Of a stretch of 64,000 nt of DNA, positions 34,298 to 43,683 are shown piece by piece. The position numbers and the translations under genes were made by a program. The stretch lies in contig JACQYS010000022.1 in the NCBI GenBank assembly GCA_016208105.1, positions 124,001-188,000 on the forward strand, written 5' to 3'. Position 1 is the first letter of the stretch. Every line of letters begins with the position of its first letter. The notes beneath the pieces were generated by a model, which was not told the origin of the DNA, did no database searches, and was given only the letters and a program-made list of their open reading frames with translations. This DNA is from Desulfovibrio sp. GTDB lineage: Bacteria; Desulfobacterota; Desulfovibrionia; Desulfovibrionales; Desulfovibrionaceae.

Positions 34298-36058
34298 ATG
34301 AGCCCGGTCAGCTTTCCCTCCATCGGTTCCCCCTCGGAACTGCGCTACGGCAAAGACCCTCTCCTCGATGCCTGGATTCTCCATTTCATGAGCGAGAACC
34401 ACATCGAATACAGCATCGACCCCCTGCGCAACGCTTCACCTGAGCAGATGCGCTTCATGGTGGCTCTTGGGCCGGACCAGATCTATGTGCCCTGTTCCGA
34501 CGTCATGCTGGGACACCTGCTGGAAAAGAATCAGGAACCGGCCCTCATGGACGCCTACGCCAAGGTCTGGCGCATGGTGCTGGAGCTTATAGAAAACCAC
34601 TGCCCGGGCCAGTACGAAAAGATGATGATCCTCGCGCTGTGCGACCACAAATACCGCCAGGCGGTGAACGCGCCGGTGCTCATTCCGTCCAGGCTCTTAA
34701 AGCGCCTGACGTCGGTCTTTTTGGCCCAGGCCGGCCAGGACGACCCGTACCGGGCCCGCAAGCGCGTCATGAACCGCCGGGCCAGGCAGTTCATGGATAC
34801 GCCGGCCATGAACGCCGCCCTGAACACCTGTCCGGGCATGTCCGCCAACTGCGCGACAATCCGGGACATGCGCTTCGAGCTGGACATGCTGGAGATTTCT
34901 CGCCTCCTGTGCCTTTCGGTCTGGAGCAAGGTCTGGAAAGACGACCAGGGGTTCCCCCAGCCCGAGGAAATCGAACGGGAGGTCTTAAACTGCGGCCCGT
35001 TCGACGCGTTCCGCTTAGCCCTGGACCCGGGCAAGCCCAAGTCCATGAAGATTCTCTACCTCCCGGACACGGCGGGAGGGATGCTCTTCGATCTTCTGGT
35101 GGTGCGTTCGCTGCTGCGCATGGGGCACAGGGTGATCATGGCGCTCAAGGAAGGCTTTTTCTTCGACTGCCCCACGGTATGGGACGCGGACGAGGACCCG
35201 ATCCTGGCGCAGTATTTTTCCATGTTCGGGGCGCGCATCCTGGGCGACAACCGGGTGGGCAAGAATCAGCTCCTCCAGGCCATCAAGGAGAACCCCTTCC
35301 TGGTGATCTCCGACGGGACCAGGGAACGGCTCAACCTGTACAAGACCAGCATCACCTTTGCGCGGGCTTGGAAGGAGTCGGACCTGATCATCGCCAAGGG
35401 CGAGCTCAACCATCGCCGCCTCATGATGACCAAGACCGAGTTCACCCGGGACGTCATCAGCGTACACCGGGACCAGGAAGGAACGCTGCGCATCGAGTTC
35501 AAGCCGAAGCCCTCCAAGCTTCGCACCTTCACCGAACCCGAGATCACGGCCAAGGCCGAGGCCATCATCACCCGCATGCGTTCCGAAAAGTCGGCGGGCA
35601 AGTCCATCATGTTCTATTCGGCCATTGTGGGCTCCATTCCCCATGAAACCGAGACAGCCATCACCATCCTGCACACCTTCGTCAAACACCTGAGGGCCAA
35701 GCTCGCCGGGACCTACATCATCAATCCGGCGGAGCACTTCGAGGAAGGCATGGACGCCGACGACCTGATGTTCATGTGGGAGAAGGTGCAGCGCTCGGGG
35801 CTCATCAACGTGTGGCGATTTCAGTCCACCCAGGACATCGAGCAGGCCTTCGAGCTCATGGGGCGCAGCATCCCTCCGGTCTGGGCCGGAAAGGACGCCA
35901 CTTTCTCCACAGGCTGCACCAAGGAAATGCAGATCGCCCTGGACATGCAGCGCTCCCACCCGGAAATGCAGGTCATCGGGCCAGACCCGGAGAAGTTCTT
36001 CCGCCGCCGCGAGTACGGGGTAGGGAAGTTCTTCGACGCGGCCATAGCGGCGCGGTAG
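34298..36058 (+). CDS. Divergent DUF89 / ARMT1-like domain protein
   Basis: 586 residues. The middle has a DUF89-like core: ILYLPDTAGGMLFDLLVVRS corresponds to the metal-binding DNAGE segment (Asp kept, Asn and Glu changed to Thr and Gly), and SDLIIAKGELNHRRLM corresponds to the KGQxN motif. DUF89 members are metal-dependent damage-control phosphatases. The N-terminal 240 residues (helical, Cys-containing: ALNTCPGMSANCATI) and C-terminal 170 residues (MFYSAIVGSIPHETETA, FMWEKVQRSGL) are not familiar. The changed motif leaves the catalytic state open. It lies alone between nadK and the ModE-like gene. Confidence 0.65.
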   Translation: MSPVSFPSIGSPSELRYGKDPLLDAWILHFMSENHIEYSIDPLRNASPEQMRFMVALGPDQIYVPCSDVMLGHLLEKNQEPALMDAYAKVWRMVLELIENHCPGQYEKMMILALCDHKYRQAVNAPVLIPSRLLKRLTSVFLAQAGQDDPYRARKRVMNRRARQFMDTPAMNAALNTCPGMSANCATIRDMRFELDMLEISRLLCLSVWSKVWKDDQGFPQPEEIEREVLNCGPFDAFRLALDPGKPKSMKILYLPDTAGGMLFDLLVVRSLLRMGHRVIMALKEGFFFDCPTVWDADEDPILAQYFSMFGARILGDNRVGKNQLLQAIKENPFLVISDGTRERLNLYKTSITFARAWKESDLIIAKGELNHRRLMMTKTEFTRDVISVHRDQEGTLRIEFKPKPSKLRTFTEPEITAKAEAIITRMRSEKSAGKSIMFYSAIVGSIPHETETAITILHTFVKHLRAKLAGTYIINPAEHFEEGMDADDLMFMWEKVQRSGLINVWRFQSTQDIEQAFELMGRSIPPVWAGKDATFSTGCTKEMQIALDMQRSHPEMQVIGPDPEKFFRRREYGVGKFFDAAIAAR

Positions 36059-36209
36059 AATTCTCTTCACCCGGTCTTCGTGAAACTAGGCGTGTCAGCA
36101 TGAGTCTATACGCCCAAGATTCCGGGAGGTTTTTCCCGGGAGGGTTTGATACAATTTGGCCGGATTGGAAAACAAATCTCAGAAACGGTCTACGCCAGGA
36201 GATGGTCAA

Positions 36210-36650
36210 TTGAAGGGAGCCAATGGTTCCTTTGGGGAAACCCCGCCTCCCGTTGTGCGCCTGAGGCTATGGCTGGAAACGGAGGACGGCATGTTCTTCG
36301 GTACGGGCCGGGGCATGCTCCTCGAGGCCGTGGACCGTTTCGGCTCGCTCAAGAAGGCCGCCGAGCATCTGGGCATGTCCTACCGGGCGGCCTGGGGCAA
36401 GATAAAGAGAACGGAAAAGGTGTTAGGCGTCGTGCTCATCGAGCAGGCCGGGAGCAGAAATGGAGGACACAGGCTCACGCCTGGCGGACGGCTTCTCATG
36501 GACAAGTTCCGCGAGTGGTATGAGGCGGTGGAGAACTCCGCTGTGGACAAGGCCCGGGAACTCTTCCCCTGGGCCTGCCTAAGTTTCAAAGAGGCGCGCA
36601 AGATGAAGCGTGGGTTGGCCAGGGACGCGGGCGACGCCGACGAGAGTTGA
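36210..36650 (+). CDS. ModE N-terminal-like (LysR-type HTH) transcriptional regulator
   Basis: 146 residues from the TTG at 36210, which has AGGAGA seven bases upstream. The winged HTH is clear: GRGMLLEAVDRFGSLKKAAE, HLGMSYRAAWGKIKRTEKVL, then GGHRLTPGGRLLMDKFREWY. It has only the DNA-binding domain of ModE with a short helical tail and no molybdate-binding (MOP) domain, so effector binding is not evident. Such stand-alone proteins often regulate molybdate/tungstate or metal genes; none are adjacent, so the target is unknown. Confidence 0.85.
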   Translation: MKGANGSFGETPPPVVRLRLWLETEDGMFFGTGRGMLLEAVDRFGSLKKAAEHLGMSYRAAWGKIKRTEKVLGVVLIEQAGSRNGGHRLTPGGRLLMDKFREWYEAVENSAVDKARELFPWACLSFKEARKMKRGLARDAGDADES

Positions 36651-36769
36651 TCCCTGGCAGGAGTGCGTTGTGGCGGTTCGTCGGGAGATCGCCGATACCA
36701 AGTCCATCCTTTCGTTAATTCTAATCAGCGTCCCTTGCGCACATGAAATAATCCCCGTGCCCAGGGAAA

Positions 36770-37444
36770 TCACAATTCCAGCTTATAGAGGCTGACGCCC
36801 TCGCCATAGACCTCCATCCCGGGGCCGTAGCGGTACTCCCTGACGAGGGTAAAACCCAGGGTGGAAAAAAGCCTTTCCGCACGCGTGTTGCCCAGGTCGC
36901 AATAAAGCTCCACGGCTTTCGCGCCTGCGGCCCGCAGGTCCTGTTCCACCCTGGCCATGAGGCCTCTGGCCACGCCACCCGCCCGGTTCTCCCTGCGCAC
37001 GCCGAGAAATTCCACAAGCCATGTTCCAGGCGTTGCCGGTTCGGTCACCGCTGGCAGGGCATCCACGAAGACGCGTTGCCGGCTCAAGATGTTCTCGACC
37101 TGTTCGGGATTTATCCCGATGCCGGGTGCAAGATCGCGCAGTGCCTGGGGGGAGAACGGATAATCCGGTGTGGAGATGTCTTCGCGCACCGTGACCGTGC
37201 CGGAACACACGCCGTCCACCAGGGCCACATAGGTGTTGTCTATGCGGCCCCAGGGCTGGGCCGGGTGCATGGCCAGGCCAGCCAGCAGCTTGAGCAGGGC
37301 CGCTTCAGGCAAGCCGGTGAGGTGATCCAGGAAACCTCGCTTGTGGTGGGAACGGGAGGCCAGAAGGATCATGTCCGCCAGGCATCTGGCGTATCCTGGC
37401 CCGGCCCGGTACACGGAGAGGGGTTCGGTATTGTCTACGGGCAT
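36770..37444 (-). CDS. GNAT family N-acetyltransferase
   Basis: 224 residues. The C-terminal half carries the acetyl-CoA binding motif (FLGVRRENRAGGVARGLMAR, with the R/Q-x-x-G-x-A/G loop) and the motif B helix NTRAERLFSTLGFTLVREYR. The N-terminal part (DMILLASRSHHKRGFLDHL) is less typical. The substrate cannot be predicted. It is convergent with the ModE-like gene and follows a lipoprotein gene after about 100 bp containing a long palindrome (37501). Confidence 0.8.
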   Translation of the reverse strand: MPVDNTEPLSVYRAGPGYARCLADMILLASRSHHKRGFLDHLTGLPEAALLKLLAGLAMHPAQPWGRIDNTYVALVDGVCSGTVTVREDISTPDYPFSPQALRDLAPGIGINPEQVENILSRQRVFVDALPAVTEPATPGTWLVEFLGVRRENRAGGVARGLMARVEQDLRAAGAKAVELYCDLGNTRAERLFSTLGFTLVREYRYGPGMEVYGEGVSLYKLEL

Positions 37445-37500
37445 GAAGAAAGTCTACCACGCTGGGTGGATAGGGGCAATCGCTTGGACACCGGGCGCTC

Positions 37501-37535
37501 GCGCCTCCCTTCCAGACGGTCTGGAAGGGAGGTCG
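37501..37535. repeat. Long perfect palindrome
   Basis: CCTCCCTTCCAGAC (37504-37517) and GTCTGGAAGGGAGG (37519-37532) are complementary, with GCG/CGC flanks. It lies 15 bp after the lipoprotein stop codon on the minus strand. There is no T-run on either side. Confidence 0.8.
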
Positions 37536-37546
37536 CCTGCTGGCTG

Positions 37547-37867
37547 CTAGCGGCTTTTACACTGGTTCAATGCGTTGTTGCAGTTGGCGATGCACACAGC
37601 GCGCTGGTTGGCGTCGCGCATGGTGTTGCAGACGCCCGCGCAGTTCTGCCAGTTCATGTTGCAGTTGGCTTCGACGCGTCTGCGCTGTTGGTCGTAATTC
37701 TGCTGGTTAGGGCCGTAATACGTTCCGCCGTGGCGTTGTTGGTAGGTGGGATGGTAATAGCCTTGGCCGGTGTCGTAATAGCCGTCGTCGTAATAGCCGC
37801 CCCGTCCGCTCTCCACGCATCCGGCCAGCAGCGAGAGGCTAAGCAGAAGAAATATGGTTGCTCGCAT
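37547..37867 (-). CDS. Small cysteine- and tyrosine-rich lipoprotein
   Basis: 106 residues from the ATG at 37867 (AGGAGG nearby). The signal peptide MRATIFLLLSLSLLAGC ends in a canonical lipobox LAGC. The next part is Gly/Tyr-rich (RGGYYDDGYYDTGQGYYHP), then an Asn/Gln/Arg segment. The C-terminal 45 residues hold six cysteines in a CNMNWQNCAGVCNTMR ... VCIANCNNALNQC pattern, likely disulfide-bonded helices. Unknown function, probably an outer-membrane or periplasm-facing lipoprotein. Confidence 0.82.
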   Translation of the reverse strand: MRATIFLLLSLSLLAGCVESGRGGYYDDGYYDTGQGYYHPTYQQRHGGTYYGPNQQNYDQQRRRVEANCNMNWQNCAGVCNTMRDANQRAVCIANCNNALNQCKSR

Positions 37868-38004
37868 GGTGTCCTCCTGGGATATGCCAAGTAACAAACA
37901 CCATGAACTTGCGGTCAAGTCAATGCCGCGTTCCCATTGACCCTGTAAGCCCTGGGCTGTAAGACCAAGGCCCGCAAGCACACATCTCCCAGGAGCCTCC
38001 CGAT

Positions 38005-39435
38005 ATGGCGCAGTATGAGGCGGTGATAGGCCTTGAGGTCCACGCCCAACTTCTGACCAAAAGCAAGATTTTCTGCAGCTGTTCCACCGAGTTCGGCGCG
38101 GACCCCAACGAGAACGTCTGCCCCGTGTGTTCAGGCATGCCCGGCGTGTTGCCGGTGCTGAACGCCAGGGCCGTGGAATATGCGGCCAAGATGGGCATGG
38201 CCGTGGACTGCGTGGTGAATCCGGTTTCGGTGTTCGCCCGCAAGAACTATTTCTATCCCGATCTGCCCAAGGGCTACCAGATCTCCCAGTACGAGCTCCC
38301 CATCTGCGAGCATGGCCGCGTGGACATCCTGGTGGACGGCCAGGCCAAGACCATCGGCGTCACGCGCATCCACATGGAGGAGGACGCTGGCAAGAACATC
38401 CACTCCGCCACGGACAACGTGAGCTACGTGGACCTAAACCGCGCCTGCGTCCCGCTTATCGAAATCGTGTCCGAGCCGGACATGCGTTCCTCCGACGAGG
38501 CCGTGGCCTATCTTAAGGAGCTACGCTCCATCCTGGTGTATCTGGGCATCTGCGACGGCAACATGGAGGAAGGGTCGTTCCGCTGCGACGCCAACGTCTC
38601 CATCAGGCCCGTGGGGCAGGAAGCATTCGGCACCCGCACCGAGATAAAAAACGTCAACTCCTTCCGCCACGTGCGCCAGGCCATCGAATACGAAATCCAG
38701 CGCCAGAAGGACTGCCTGGAGGACGGCGAGGCCATTGTCCAGGAAACCAGGCTCTACAATCCGGACAAGAACATCACGGCCAGCATGCGCGGCAAGGAAG
38801 AGGCCCACGACTACCGCTACTTCCCGGACCCGGATCTGGTGCCCATAAAGCTCGATCCCGCACAGATAGCGGACTGGCGCTCCGTCCTGCCTGAGCTGCC
38901 CCGCGCCAAGCGCGAGCGCTTCATGAAGGATTTCGGCCTCTCCGTGCAGGACGCCGATGTCCTTACCGCCGAGCGCGACGTGGCCGAGTACTTCGAGGCC
39001 GCAGTGGCCGCTGGCGGCGATGCGAAAAAGTGCGCCAACTGGATCATGAGCGAGCTCATGCGTGAGATGGCCGAGGCCAAGCTTTCGGCCACCCAGGTGA
39101 AGCTTACGCCTTCGGATCTGGCCAAGCTGGTGGCCATCATCGATTCCGGGCTCATTTCCGGCAAAATCGCCAAGCAGATTTTCCCTGAACTCTTCGCCCA
39201 GGGCGGCGACCCCGAAGCCCTGGTGAAGGCCAAGGGGCTGGTGCAGATTTCGGATACTTCGGCCCTGGAGGCCGCCATCGACCAGGTGCTGGCCGCCAAC
39301 CCCGCCGAGGTTGAAGCCTTCAAGGGCGGAAAGACCAAGCTCATGGGCTTTTTTGTGGGCCAGATAATGAAGGCGACCAAGGGCCAGGCCAACCCGGGCC
39401 TGGTCAACGAACTTTTAGTGAAAAAACTCAGCTAG
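38005..39435 (+). CDS. gatB: Asp-tRNA(Asn)/Glu-tRNA(Gln) amidotransferase subunit B
   Basis: 476 residues, standard length. It begins [20 protein letters not shown], has the zinc-type cysteines [12 protein letters not shown] and [15 protein letters not shown], and the central [31 protein letters not shown] and [20 protein letters not shown] motifs. The C-terminal YqeY-type domain is intact. GatB transfers ammonia from GatA to the mischarged tRNA. gatA and gatC are not in the window. AGGAG precedes the ATG; mtnA follows after 8 bp. Confidence 0.97.
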   Translation: MAQYEAVIGLEVHAQLLTKSKIFCSCSTEFGADPNENVCPVCSGMPGVLPVLNARAVEYAAKMGMAVDCVVNPVSVFARKNYFYPDLPKGYQISQYELPICEHGRVDILVDGQAKTIGVTRIHMEEDAGKNIHSATDNVSYVDLNRACVPLIEIVSEPDMRSSDEAVAYLKELRSILVYLGICDGNMEEGSFRCDANVSIRPVGQEAFGTRTEIKNVNSFRHVRQAIEYEIQRQKDCLEDGEAIVQETRLYNPDKNITASMRGKEEAHDYRYFPDPDLVPIKLDPAQIADWRSVLPELPRAKRERFMKDFGLSVQDADVLTAERDVAEYFEAAVAAGGDAKKCANWIMSELMREMAEAKLSATQVKLTPSDLAKLVAIIDSGLISGKIAKQIFPELFAQGGDPEALVKAKGLVQISDTSALEAAIDQVLAANPAEVEAFKGGKTKLMGFFVGQIMKATKGQANPGLVNELLVKKLS

Positions 39436-39443
39436 GACACACC

Positions 39444-40487
39444 ATGACCGACCATATTCAGTTCTCCCAAGACCAAAATGCCCTGATGCTTCTCGACCAG
39501 CGCATCCTTCCCGGACGCGAGGAGTACTTCCTCTGCAAGAACACCTTGGACACCATCTACGCCCTCCAGACCATGGTGGTGCGCGGAGCGCCGGCCATCG
39601 GCGTCACCGCCGCCTACGGCTGCTACCTGGCATCGCGCGAAGTTGAACCTTCCGACGCCCAGTGGAAGGCCCGTCTGGAAAAGCTCTTAAAGGAGCTGGA
39701 GGAAGCCCGTCCCACGGCGGTCAACCTGCGTTGGGCCGTGGAGCTCATGCGCAGCGCCTGGCAGGCCGAGCAGGGCTTGAGCCTGGAAGGCCTTCAGGCC
39801 AAGTGGCTGGCCATGGCCAAGGAGATCCACGCCCAGGACATCGAGATCAACAAGGCCATGGGCCGCTTCGGCGCGGAACTCATCGCCGACGGCGACACGG
39901 TGATGACCCACTGCAACGCCGGGGCCCTGGCCACGGCCGGGCACGGCACGGCCCTTGGCGTTATCCGCGGGGCCTGGGAGCAGGGCAAGAAGATCCAGGT
40001 AATCGCCAACGAGACCAGGCCCTTTCTCCAGGGTGCCCGCCTGACGGCCTACGAGCTGCACAAGGACGGCATCCCGGTGAAGGTGGCCTGCGACAATGCC
40101 TGCGCGCTTCTCATGCAGCGCGGCATGGTGCAGAAGGTGGTCGTGGGCGCGGACCGCATCGCGGCCAACGGCGACGCCGCCAACAAGATCGGCACCTTCG
40201 GCGTGGCCATCCTGGCCAAGCATTTCGGCGTGCCGTTCTACGTGGCCGCCCCGGCCAGCACCTTCGACCTGAACACCCCCACGGGCGCGGGCATCCCCAT
40301 CGAGGACCGCACCCCGCGCGAAGTGACCCACGTGGGCGAACACCAGATCACTCCCGAGGGCGTTGGCGTGTTCAACTACGCCTTCGACGTCACCCCTTCC
40401 GAGCTCATCGCCGGGATAGTTACCGAGCGCGGTGTCATCCGCGCCCCGTACGTGGAGAACATCGCCAAGATCATCGGCGGCAAATAG
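39444..40487 (+). CDS. mtnA: S-methyl-5-thioribose-1-phosphate isomerase
   Basis: 347 residues of the eIF-2B-like isomerase family. Motifs are [35 protein letters not shown] (catalytic Cys in HCNAG) and [20 protein letters not shown] with the catalytic Asp, then [12 protein letters not shown]. It converts methylthioribose-1-phosphate to the ribulose form in methionine salvage. It is 8 bp downstream of gatB. A dispersed repeat copy (R2) lies 26 bp after the stop. Confidence 0.95.
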   Translation: MTDHIQFSQDQNALMLLDQRILPGREEYFLCKNTLDTIYALQTMVVRGAPAIGVTAAYGCYLASREVEPSDAQWKARLEKLLKELEEARPTAVNLRWAVELMRSAWQAEQGLSLEGLQAKWLAMAKEIHAQDIEINKAMGRFGAELIADGDTVMTHCNAGALATAGHGTALGVIRGAWEQGKKIQVIANETRPFLQGARLTAYELHKDGIPVKVACDNACALLMQRGMVQKVVVGADRIAANGDAANKIGTFGVAILAKHFGVPFYVAAPASTFDLNTPTGAGIPIEDRTPREVTHVGEHQITPEGVGVFNYAFDVTPSELIAGIVTERGVIRAPYVENIAKIIGGK

Positions 40488-40513
40488 GCGAGGCGTGCGG
40501 GCTTTGGGATTTT

Positions 40514-40567
40514 GAGGCCTCTGGCGGCCAAAAGGCTTGCGCCCTTTGGAATCCCGTTCGGCTTCGC
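40514..40567 (+). repeat. Dispersed palindromic repeat, copy R2
   Basis: GAGGCCTCTGGCGG, core CCAAAAGG-CTTGCG-CCCTTTGG, GAATCCC, then GTTCGGCTTCGC. It is downstream of mtnA and upstream of the thi cluster. It has the same strand orientation as R1 and R3. Confidence 0.85.
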
Positions 40568-40590
40568 ATCATGCAGCCATAAGTAGCTTA

Positions 40591-40672
40591 CAGGGAGTGA
40601 GGTTTTGCAGCCGAGGGCGACGGATCGTCTTCAGATCGATCCGAGCCCTCGGGGGCAGGGCCTCACTCCCTG
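40591..40672. repeat. 82-nt nested palindromic element
   Basis: There are three nested stems: CAGGGAGTGAGG/CCTCACTCCCTG (12 bp, 40591-40602 with 40661-40672), CCGAGGGC/GCCCTCGG (8 bp) and CGGATCG/CGATCCG (7 bp), with small internal loops. It lies 82 bp before thiS and upstream of the putative promoter at 40702. No TPP-riboswitch motifs are seen in it. It is flanked by CTTA and ATAA. Confidence 0.8.
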
Positions 40673-40701
40673 ATAACCATACTCAATATCTTTCCCCACT
40701 C

Positions 40702-40729
40702 TTTACGCCGCTGCCAGCAGTGGTACACT
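40702..40729 (+). promoter_or_regulatory. Putative sigma-70 promoter for thiSGHFE
   Basis: TTTACG (40702-40707), 16 bases, TACACT (40724-40729), about 25 bp before the thiS start. Each box has four of six consensus bases. Confidence 0.35.
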
Positions 40730-40753
40730 CTTCCCCACCGGGAGAATCCAAAC

Positions 40754-40954
40754 ATGAAAGTGGTCATAAACGGCAAGGACGCGCAGCTTGAAGACGGTGA
40801 AAGCCTGGAAGGCTGCCTCGCCTCCAAGGGCTTCGACGCAAAGGCCGTGGTCGTTGAACTCAATGAATCCATCGTCCCCAAGGACATCTGGCCAACCATC
40901 GCCTTGAAGGAAGGCGACCGGCTTGAGGTGGTGTCCTTTGTGGGAGGGGGCTGA
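40754..40954 (+). CDS. thiS: Sulfur carrier protein ThiS
   Basis: 66 residues, a ubiquitin-like fold of the usual size, starting [20 protein letters not shown] and ending SFVGGG. The terminal Gly-Gly is required for adenylation and thiocarboxylate formation; here three Gly precede the stop. It delivers sulfur to ThiG. GGGAGA precedes the ATG. thiG begins one base after its stop codon. Confidence 0.95.
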   Translation: MKVVINGKDAQLEDGESLEGCLASKGFDAKAVVVELNESIVPKDIWPTIALKEGDRLEVVSFVGGG

Positions 40955-40955
40955 T

Positions 40956-41735
40956 ATGACTCACGCGTCAGACACGCTTCTCATCGGCGGCCGCATGCTT
41001 TCGAGCCGCCTGTTTCTTGGCTCCGGCAAGTACTCGTCCAATTCCCTCATCCCGCCCATCGTGAACGCCAGCGGCGCGCAGGTGATCACCGTGGCCGTGC
41101 GCCGGGTGGACCCTGAGGCAGGCCAGGAGAACATCCTCACCCACATCCCCAAGTCCTGCATTCTCATGCCCAACACTTCCGGGGCCAGAAACGCCCAGGA
41201 AGCGGTGCGCATCGCACGCCTGGCCAGGGCGGCCGGCTGCGGCGACTGGATAAAGATCGAGGTGATAAGCGACAACCGCTACCTGCTGCCCGACAACCAG
41301 GAGACCATAGAAGCCACCCGCATACTGGCCGCAGAAGGGTTCACCGTTCTGCCCTATATGAGCCCGGACCTCATGGCAGCCAAGCGCATGGCCGAGGCGG
41401 GCGCGGCGGCAATAATGCCGCTTGGCGCGCCCATCGGGACTAATCGCGGCTTTCGCACCAAGGAACTCGTTCGCATCATGATCGAGGAAATAAGCCTCCC
41501 CGTTATCGTCGATGCCGGCATCGGCAGGCCTTCCGAGGCCTGCGAGTGCATGGAGATGGGCGCGGCGGCCGTGCTGGTGAACACCGCGGTGGCCTCGGCC
41601 GCGGACCCGGTGGCCATGGCCAGGGCCTTCGGCCAGGCTGTGGCCGCTGGCCGGACAGCGTTTTTGGCCGGGCCCGGAGCGGTGGAGGAGACGGCCAAGG
41701 CGTCGTCGCCGCTGACGGGCTTTCTGCACGAGTAA
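40956..41735 (+). CDS. thiG: Thiazole synthase ThiG
   Basis: 259 residues from the ATG at 40956, behind GGGAGGGGG. It has [11 protein letters not shown], the Schiff-base lysine in [27 protein letters not shown]-type ([15 protein letters not shown]) and the phosphate-binding [13 protein letters not shown] and [20 protein letters not shown] blocks. It assembles thiazole phosphate from deoxyxylulose phosphate, dehydroglycine and ThiS thiocarboxylate. A dispersed repeat (R3) starts 12 bp after the stop. Confidence 0.97.
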   Translation: MTHASDTLLIGGRMLSSRLFLGSGKYSSNSLIPPIVNASGAQVITVAVRRVDPEAGQENILTHIPKSCILMPNTSGARNAQEAVRIARLARAAGCGDWIKIEVISDNRYLLPDNQETIEATRILAAEGFTVLPYMSPDLMAAKRMAEAGAAAIMPLGAPIGTNRGFRTKELVRIMIEEISLPVIVDAGIGRPSEACECMEMGAAAVLVNTAVASAADPVAMARAFGQAVAAGRTAFLAGPGAVEETAKASSPLTGFLHE

Positions 41736-41747
41736 GAGAAGAGTAAA

Positions 41748-41804
41748 GAGGCTTCCGGCGGCCAAAGGGACTGCGTCCCTTTGGAATCCCGTTTCGCTTC
41801 GCAG
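41748..41804 (+). repeat. Dispersed palindromic repeat, copy R3
   Basis: GAGGCTTCCGGCGG, core CCAAAGGG-ACTGCGT-CCCTTTGG, GAATCCC, then GTTTCGCTTCGC. It lies inside the thi operon between thiG and thiH. Confidence 0.85.
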
Positions 41805-41879
41805 GAAGCGCGGCGCCGTGTGGCCCTAGCGCTACAGAGCTTTGACCCGGTAACTTAACCGCGAAGCATAATGCCGGGT

Positions 41880-41936
41880 CCAGGGGGAGGCACTCCCCCT
41901 GGCGGGAGAGTCCAGAGAGGGCGGCGCCCTCTCTGG
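41880..41936. repeat. Two adjacent perfect hairpins upstream of thiH
   Basis: CCAGGGGGA/TCCCCCTGG (41880-41888 with 41894-41902) and CCAGAGAGGGC/GCCCTCTCTGG (41912-41922 with 41926-41936). The second ends 18 bp before the thiH ATG. The first resembles the palindrome at 48510-48530. Confidence 0.85.
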
Positions 41937-41954
41937 CCAAAAGAGCACCATATC

Positions 41955-43058
41955 ATGACGTTTCACGACGAACTGCGCCGCTACGACGGCCTCGATTTCG
42001 ACAGGTTCTTCTCGCAGGTGGCCGATGCGGACATAGCCCGCATCATCGCCAAGAACAGGCTTTCCCCCATGGACTACCTGGCGCTTCTTTCCCCCCGCGC
42101 CGCGTCCCACCTGGAAGCAATCGCCACGCGCGCCCACGAATTGACCGTCCGGCACTTCGGACGGGCGGTTGTGCTTTTCACGCCGCTTTATCTGGCGAAC
42201 TTCTGCACCAACCAGTGCGTCTACTGCGGGTTCAACACCAAGAACGAGTTGGAGCGCCGCAAGCTCACCGTGGAGGAGGTGGAGGCCGAAGCGCAGGAGA
42301 TCGCCAAGAGCGGGCTCAAGCACATCCTCATTCTCACCGGCGAGGACCGCAAGGTCACCCCGGTCAGCTACATGGTGGAGTGCGTGCAGGCGCTCAAGAA
42401 GTACTTCACCAGCATTTCCATCGAGGTCTATCCCCTCACCAGGGAAGAGTACGGCGAGCTTGCCGAGGCGGGCGTGGACGGCATGACCATGTTCCAGGAA
42501 GTCTACGACGAGCCTGCCTACCTGGAGCTGCACCCCAAGGGGCCCAAGCGCAACTATCTCAGGCGCCTGGAAGCTCCGGAAAGGGCAGCGGCGGCCGGAA
42601 TCCGTCAGATAACCACCGGGGCGCTCCTGGGCCTGCACGACTGGCGCCGGGAGGCCTTCTTCACCGGCGTGCACACGGACTTTTTGCAGCGCACCTATCC
42701 CGACATCGAAGTGGCCATCTCCCCGCCGCGCATGCGGCCGCACCTGGGCGGGTTCCCCCCCAAGGAGATCGTCTCGGACGCGGATCTGGTGCAGTACATT
42801 CTGGCTTTCAGGTTGTTCATGCCCCGGGCCGGGGTGACGGTCTCCACCCGGGAGAACGCCAAATTGCGCGAGAATCTGCTCAGTCTTGGTGTGACAAAGA
42901 TGAGCGCAGGCGTGTGCACCCAGGTTGGCGGCCGGGCTTCGGGCCAGGACGATCCGGGCCAGTTCGAGATTTCCGACGGCCGCAGCGTGGCCGAGATGGC
43001 CGAGATGCTCTATTCCAAGGGGTATCAGCCAGTGTACAAGGATTGGCAGTACCTGTAG
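41955..43058 (+). CDS. thiH: 2-iminoacetate synthase ThiH (radical SAM tyrosine lyase)
   Basis: 367 residues from the ATG at 41955. The radical SAM cluster motif is Cys84-x3-Cys88-x2-Cys91 (CTNQCVYC), and the family blocks [47 protein letters not shown] and [10 protein letters not shown] are present. It splits tyrosine into p-cresol and dehydroglycine for ThiG and is the anaerobic alternative to the oxidase ThiO. No strong ribosome-binding site is seen; the start is set by family length. The 220-bp gap before it is filled with repeats, unusual inside an operon. Confidence 0.96.
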   Translation: MTFHDELRRYDGLDFDRFFSQVADADIARIIAKNRLSPMDYLALLSPRAASHLEAIATRAHELTVRHFGRAVVLFTPLYLANFCTNQCVYCGFNTKNELERRKLTVEEVEAEAQEIAKSGLKHILILTGEDRKVTPVSYMVECVQALKKYFTSISIEVYPLTREEYGELAEAGVDGMTMFQEVYDEPAYLELHPKGPKRNYLRRLEAPERAAAAGIRQITTGALLGLHDWRREAFFTGVHTDFLQRTYPDIEVAISPPRMRPHLGGFPPKEIVSDADLVQYILAFRLFMPRAGVTVSTRENAKLRENLLSLGVTKMSAGVCTQVGGRASGQDDPGQFEISDGRSVAEMAEMLYSKGYQPVYKDWQYL

Positions 43059-43068
43059 ACTGAGAACC

Positions 43069-43683
43069 ATGAATCCGTTTGAAACCGGGCTGTGCCGCTA
43101 TCTGGGGCCGGAAGAGCTTGAACGAATCCGCGCAACCCGCGTGGGCATCGCCGGAGCCGGGGGCCTGGGCTCCAACTGCGCCTGGATGCTTGTGCGTTCG
43201 GGCTTCACGGACTTCATCATCGTGGACAACGATGTCGTTGAGCCGAGCAACTTAAACCGCCAGTTCTTCTTCGCCCGCCAGGCGGGCATGCCCAAAGTTA
43301 AGGCCCTTGCCGAGAACTTGCTCGCCATCAATCCCGACGTTACAGTAAATTCCATAGACGGCCTGGTCTCCCAGGAAAGCGTAGGCAGCCTGTTCGCGGA
43401 CCGCGACGTGGTGATCGAGGCCTTCGACCAACCCCAGGCCAAACGCATGATAGTGGAGGCCTACCTGGGCACGGGAAAATTCCTGGTGGCCGCCTCCGGC
43501 CTGGCCGGCTGCGGCGATGCGGACCGCATCAAGACGCATAAGATGAAGGACAATTTCTACGTCGTGGGCGATCTGGTCACCCAGGTGTCGCCCGAGTGCC
43601 CGCCCCTGTCGCCGTGCGTCACTGTGGCCGCGGCCAAGCAGGCCGATCTGGTGCTTGAATTCGCGCTGCGGAGGCAACCGTGA
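43069..43683 (+). CDS. thiF: Sulfur carrier adenylyltransferase, short ThiF type
   Basis: 204 residues from the ATG at 43069. It has the ATP-binding GIAGAGGLGSNCAWMLVRSG, the IVDNDVVEPSNLNRQ motif and GDLVTQVSPECPPLSPCV near the end. It is shorter than E. coli ThiF (about 250) and matches the compact ThiF family found in clostridia and deltaproteobacteria. It adenylates the ThiS C-terminus. Lack of the full second CxxC zinc pair is a feature of this short form. Its stop overlaps the GTG of thiE. Confidence 0.92.
   Translation: MNPFETGLCRYLGPEELERIRATRVGIAGAGGLGSNCAWMLVRSGFTDFIIVDNDVVEPSNLNRQFFFARQAGMPKVKALAENLLAINPDVTVNSIDGLVSQESVGSLFADRDVVIEAFDQPQAKRMIVEAYLGTGKFLVAASGLAGCGDADRIKTHKMKDNFYVVGDLVTQVSPECPPLSPCVTVAAAKQADLVLEFALRRQP

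Noticed and set aside
40500-40753. A TPP riboswitch upstream of thiS
   Set aside because: The CTGAGA and ACCTGATCTGGATAATGCCAGCG-like elements are absent; the strong hairpin there has different sequence.
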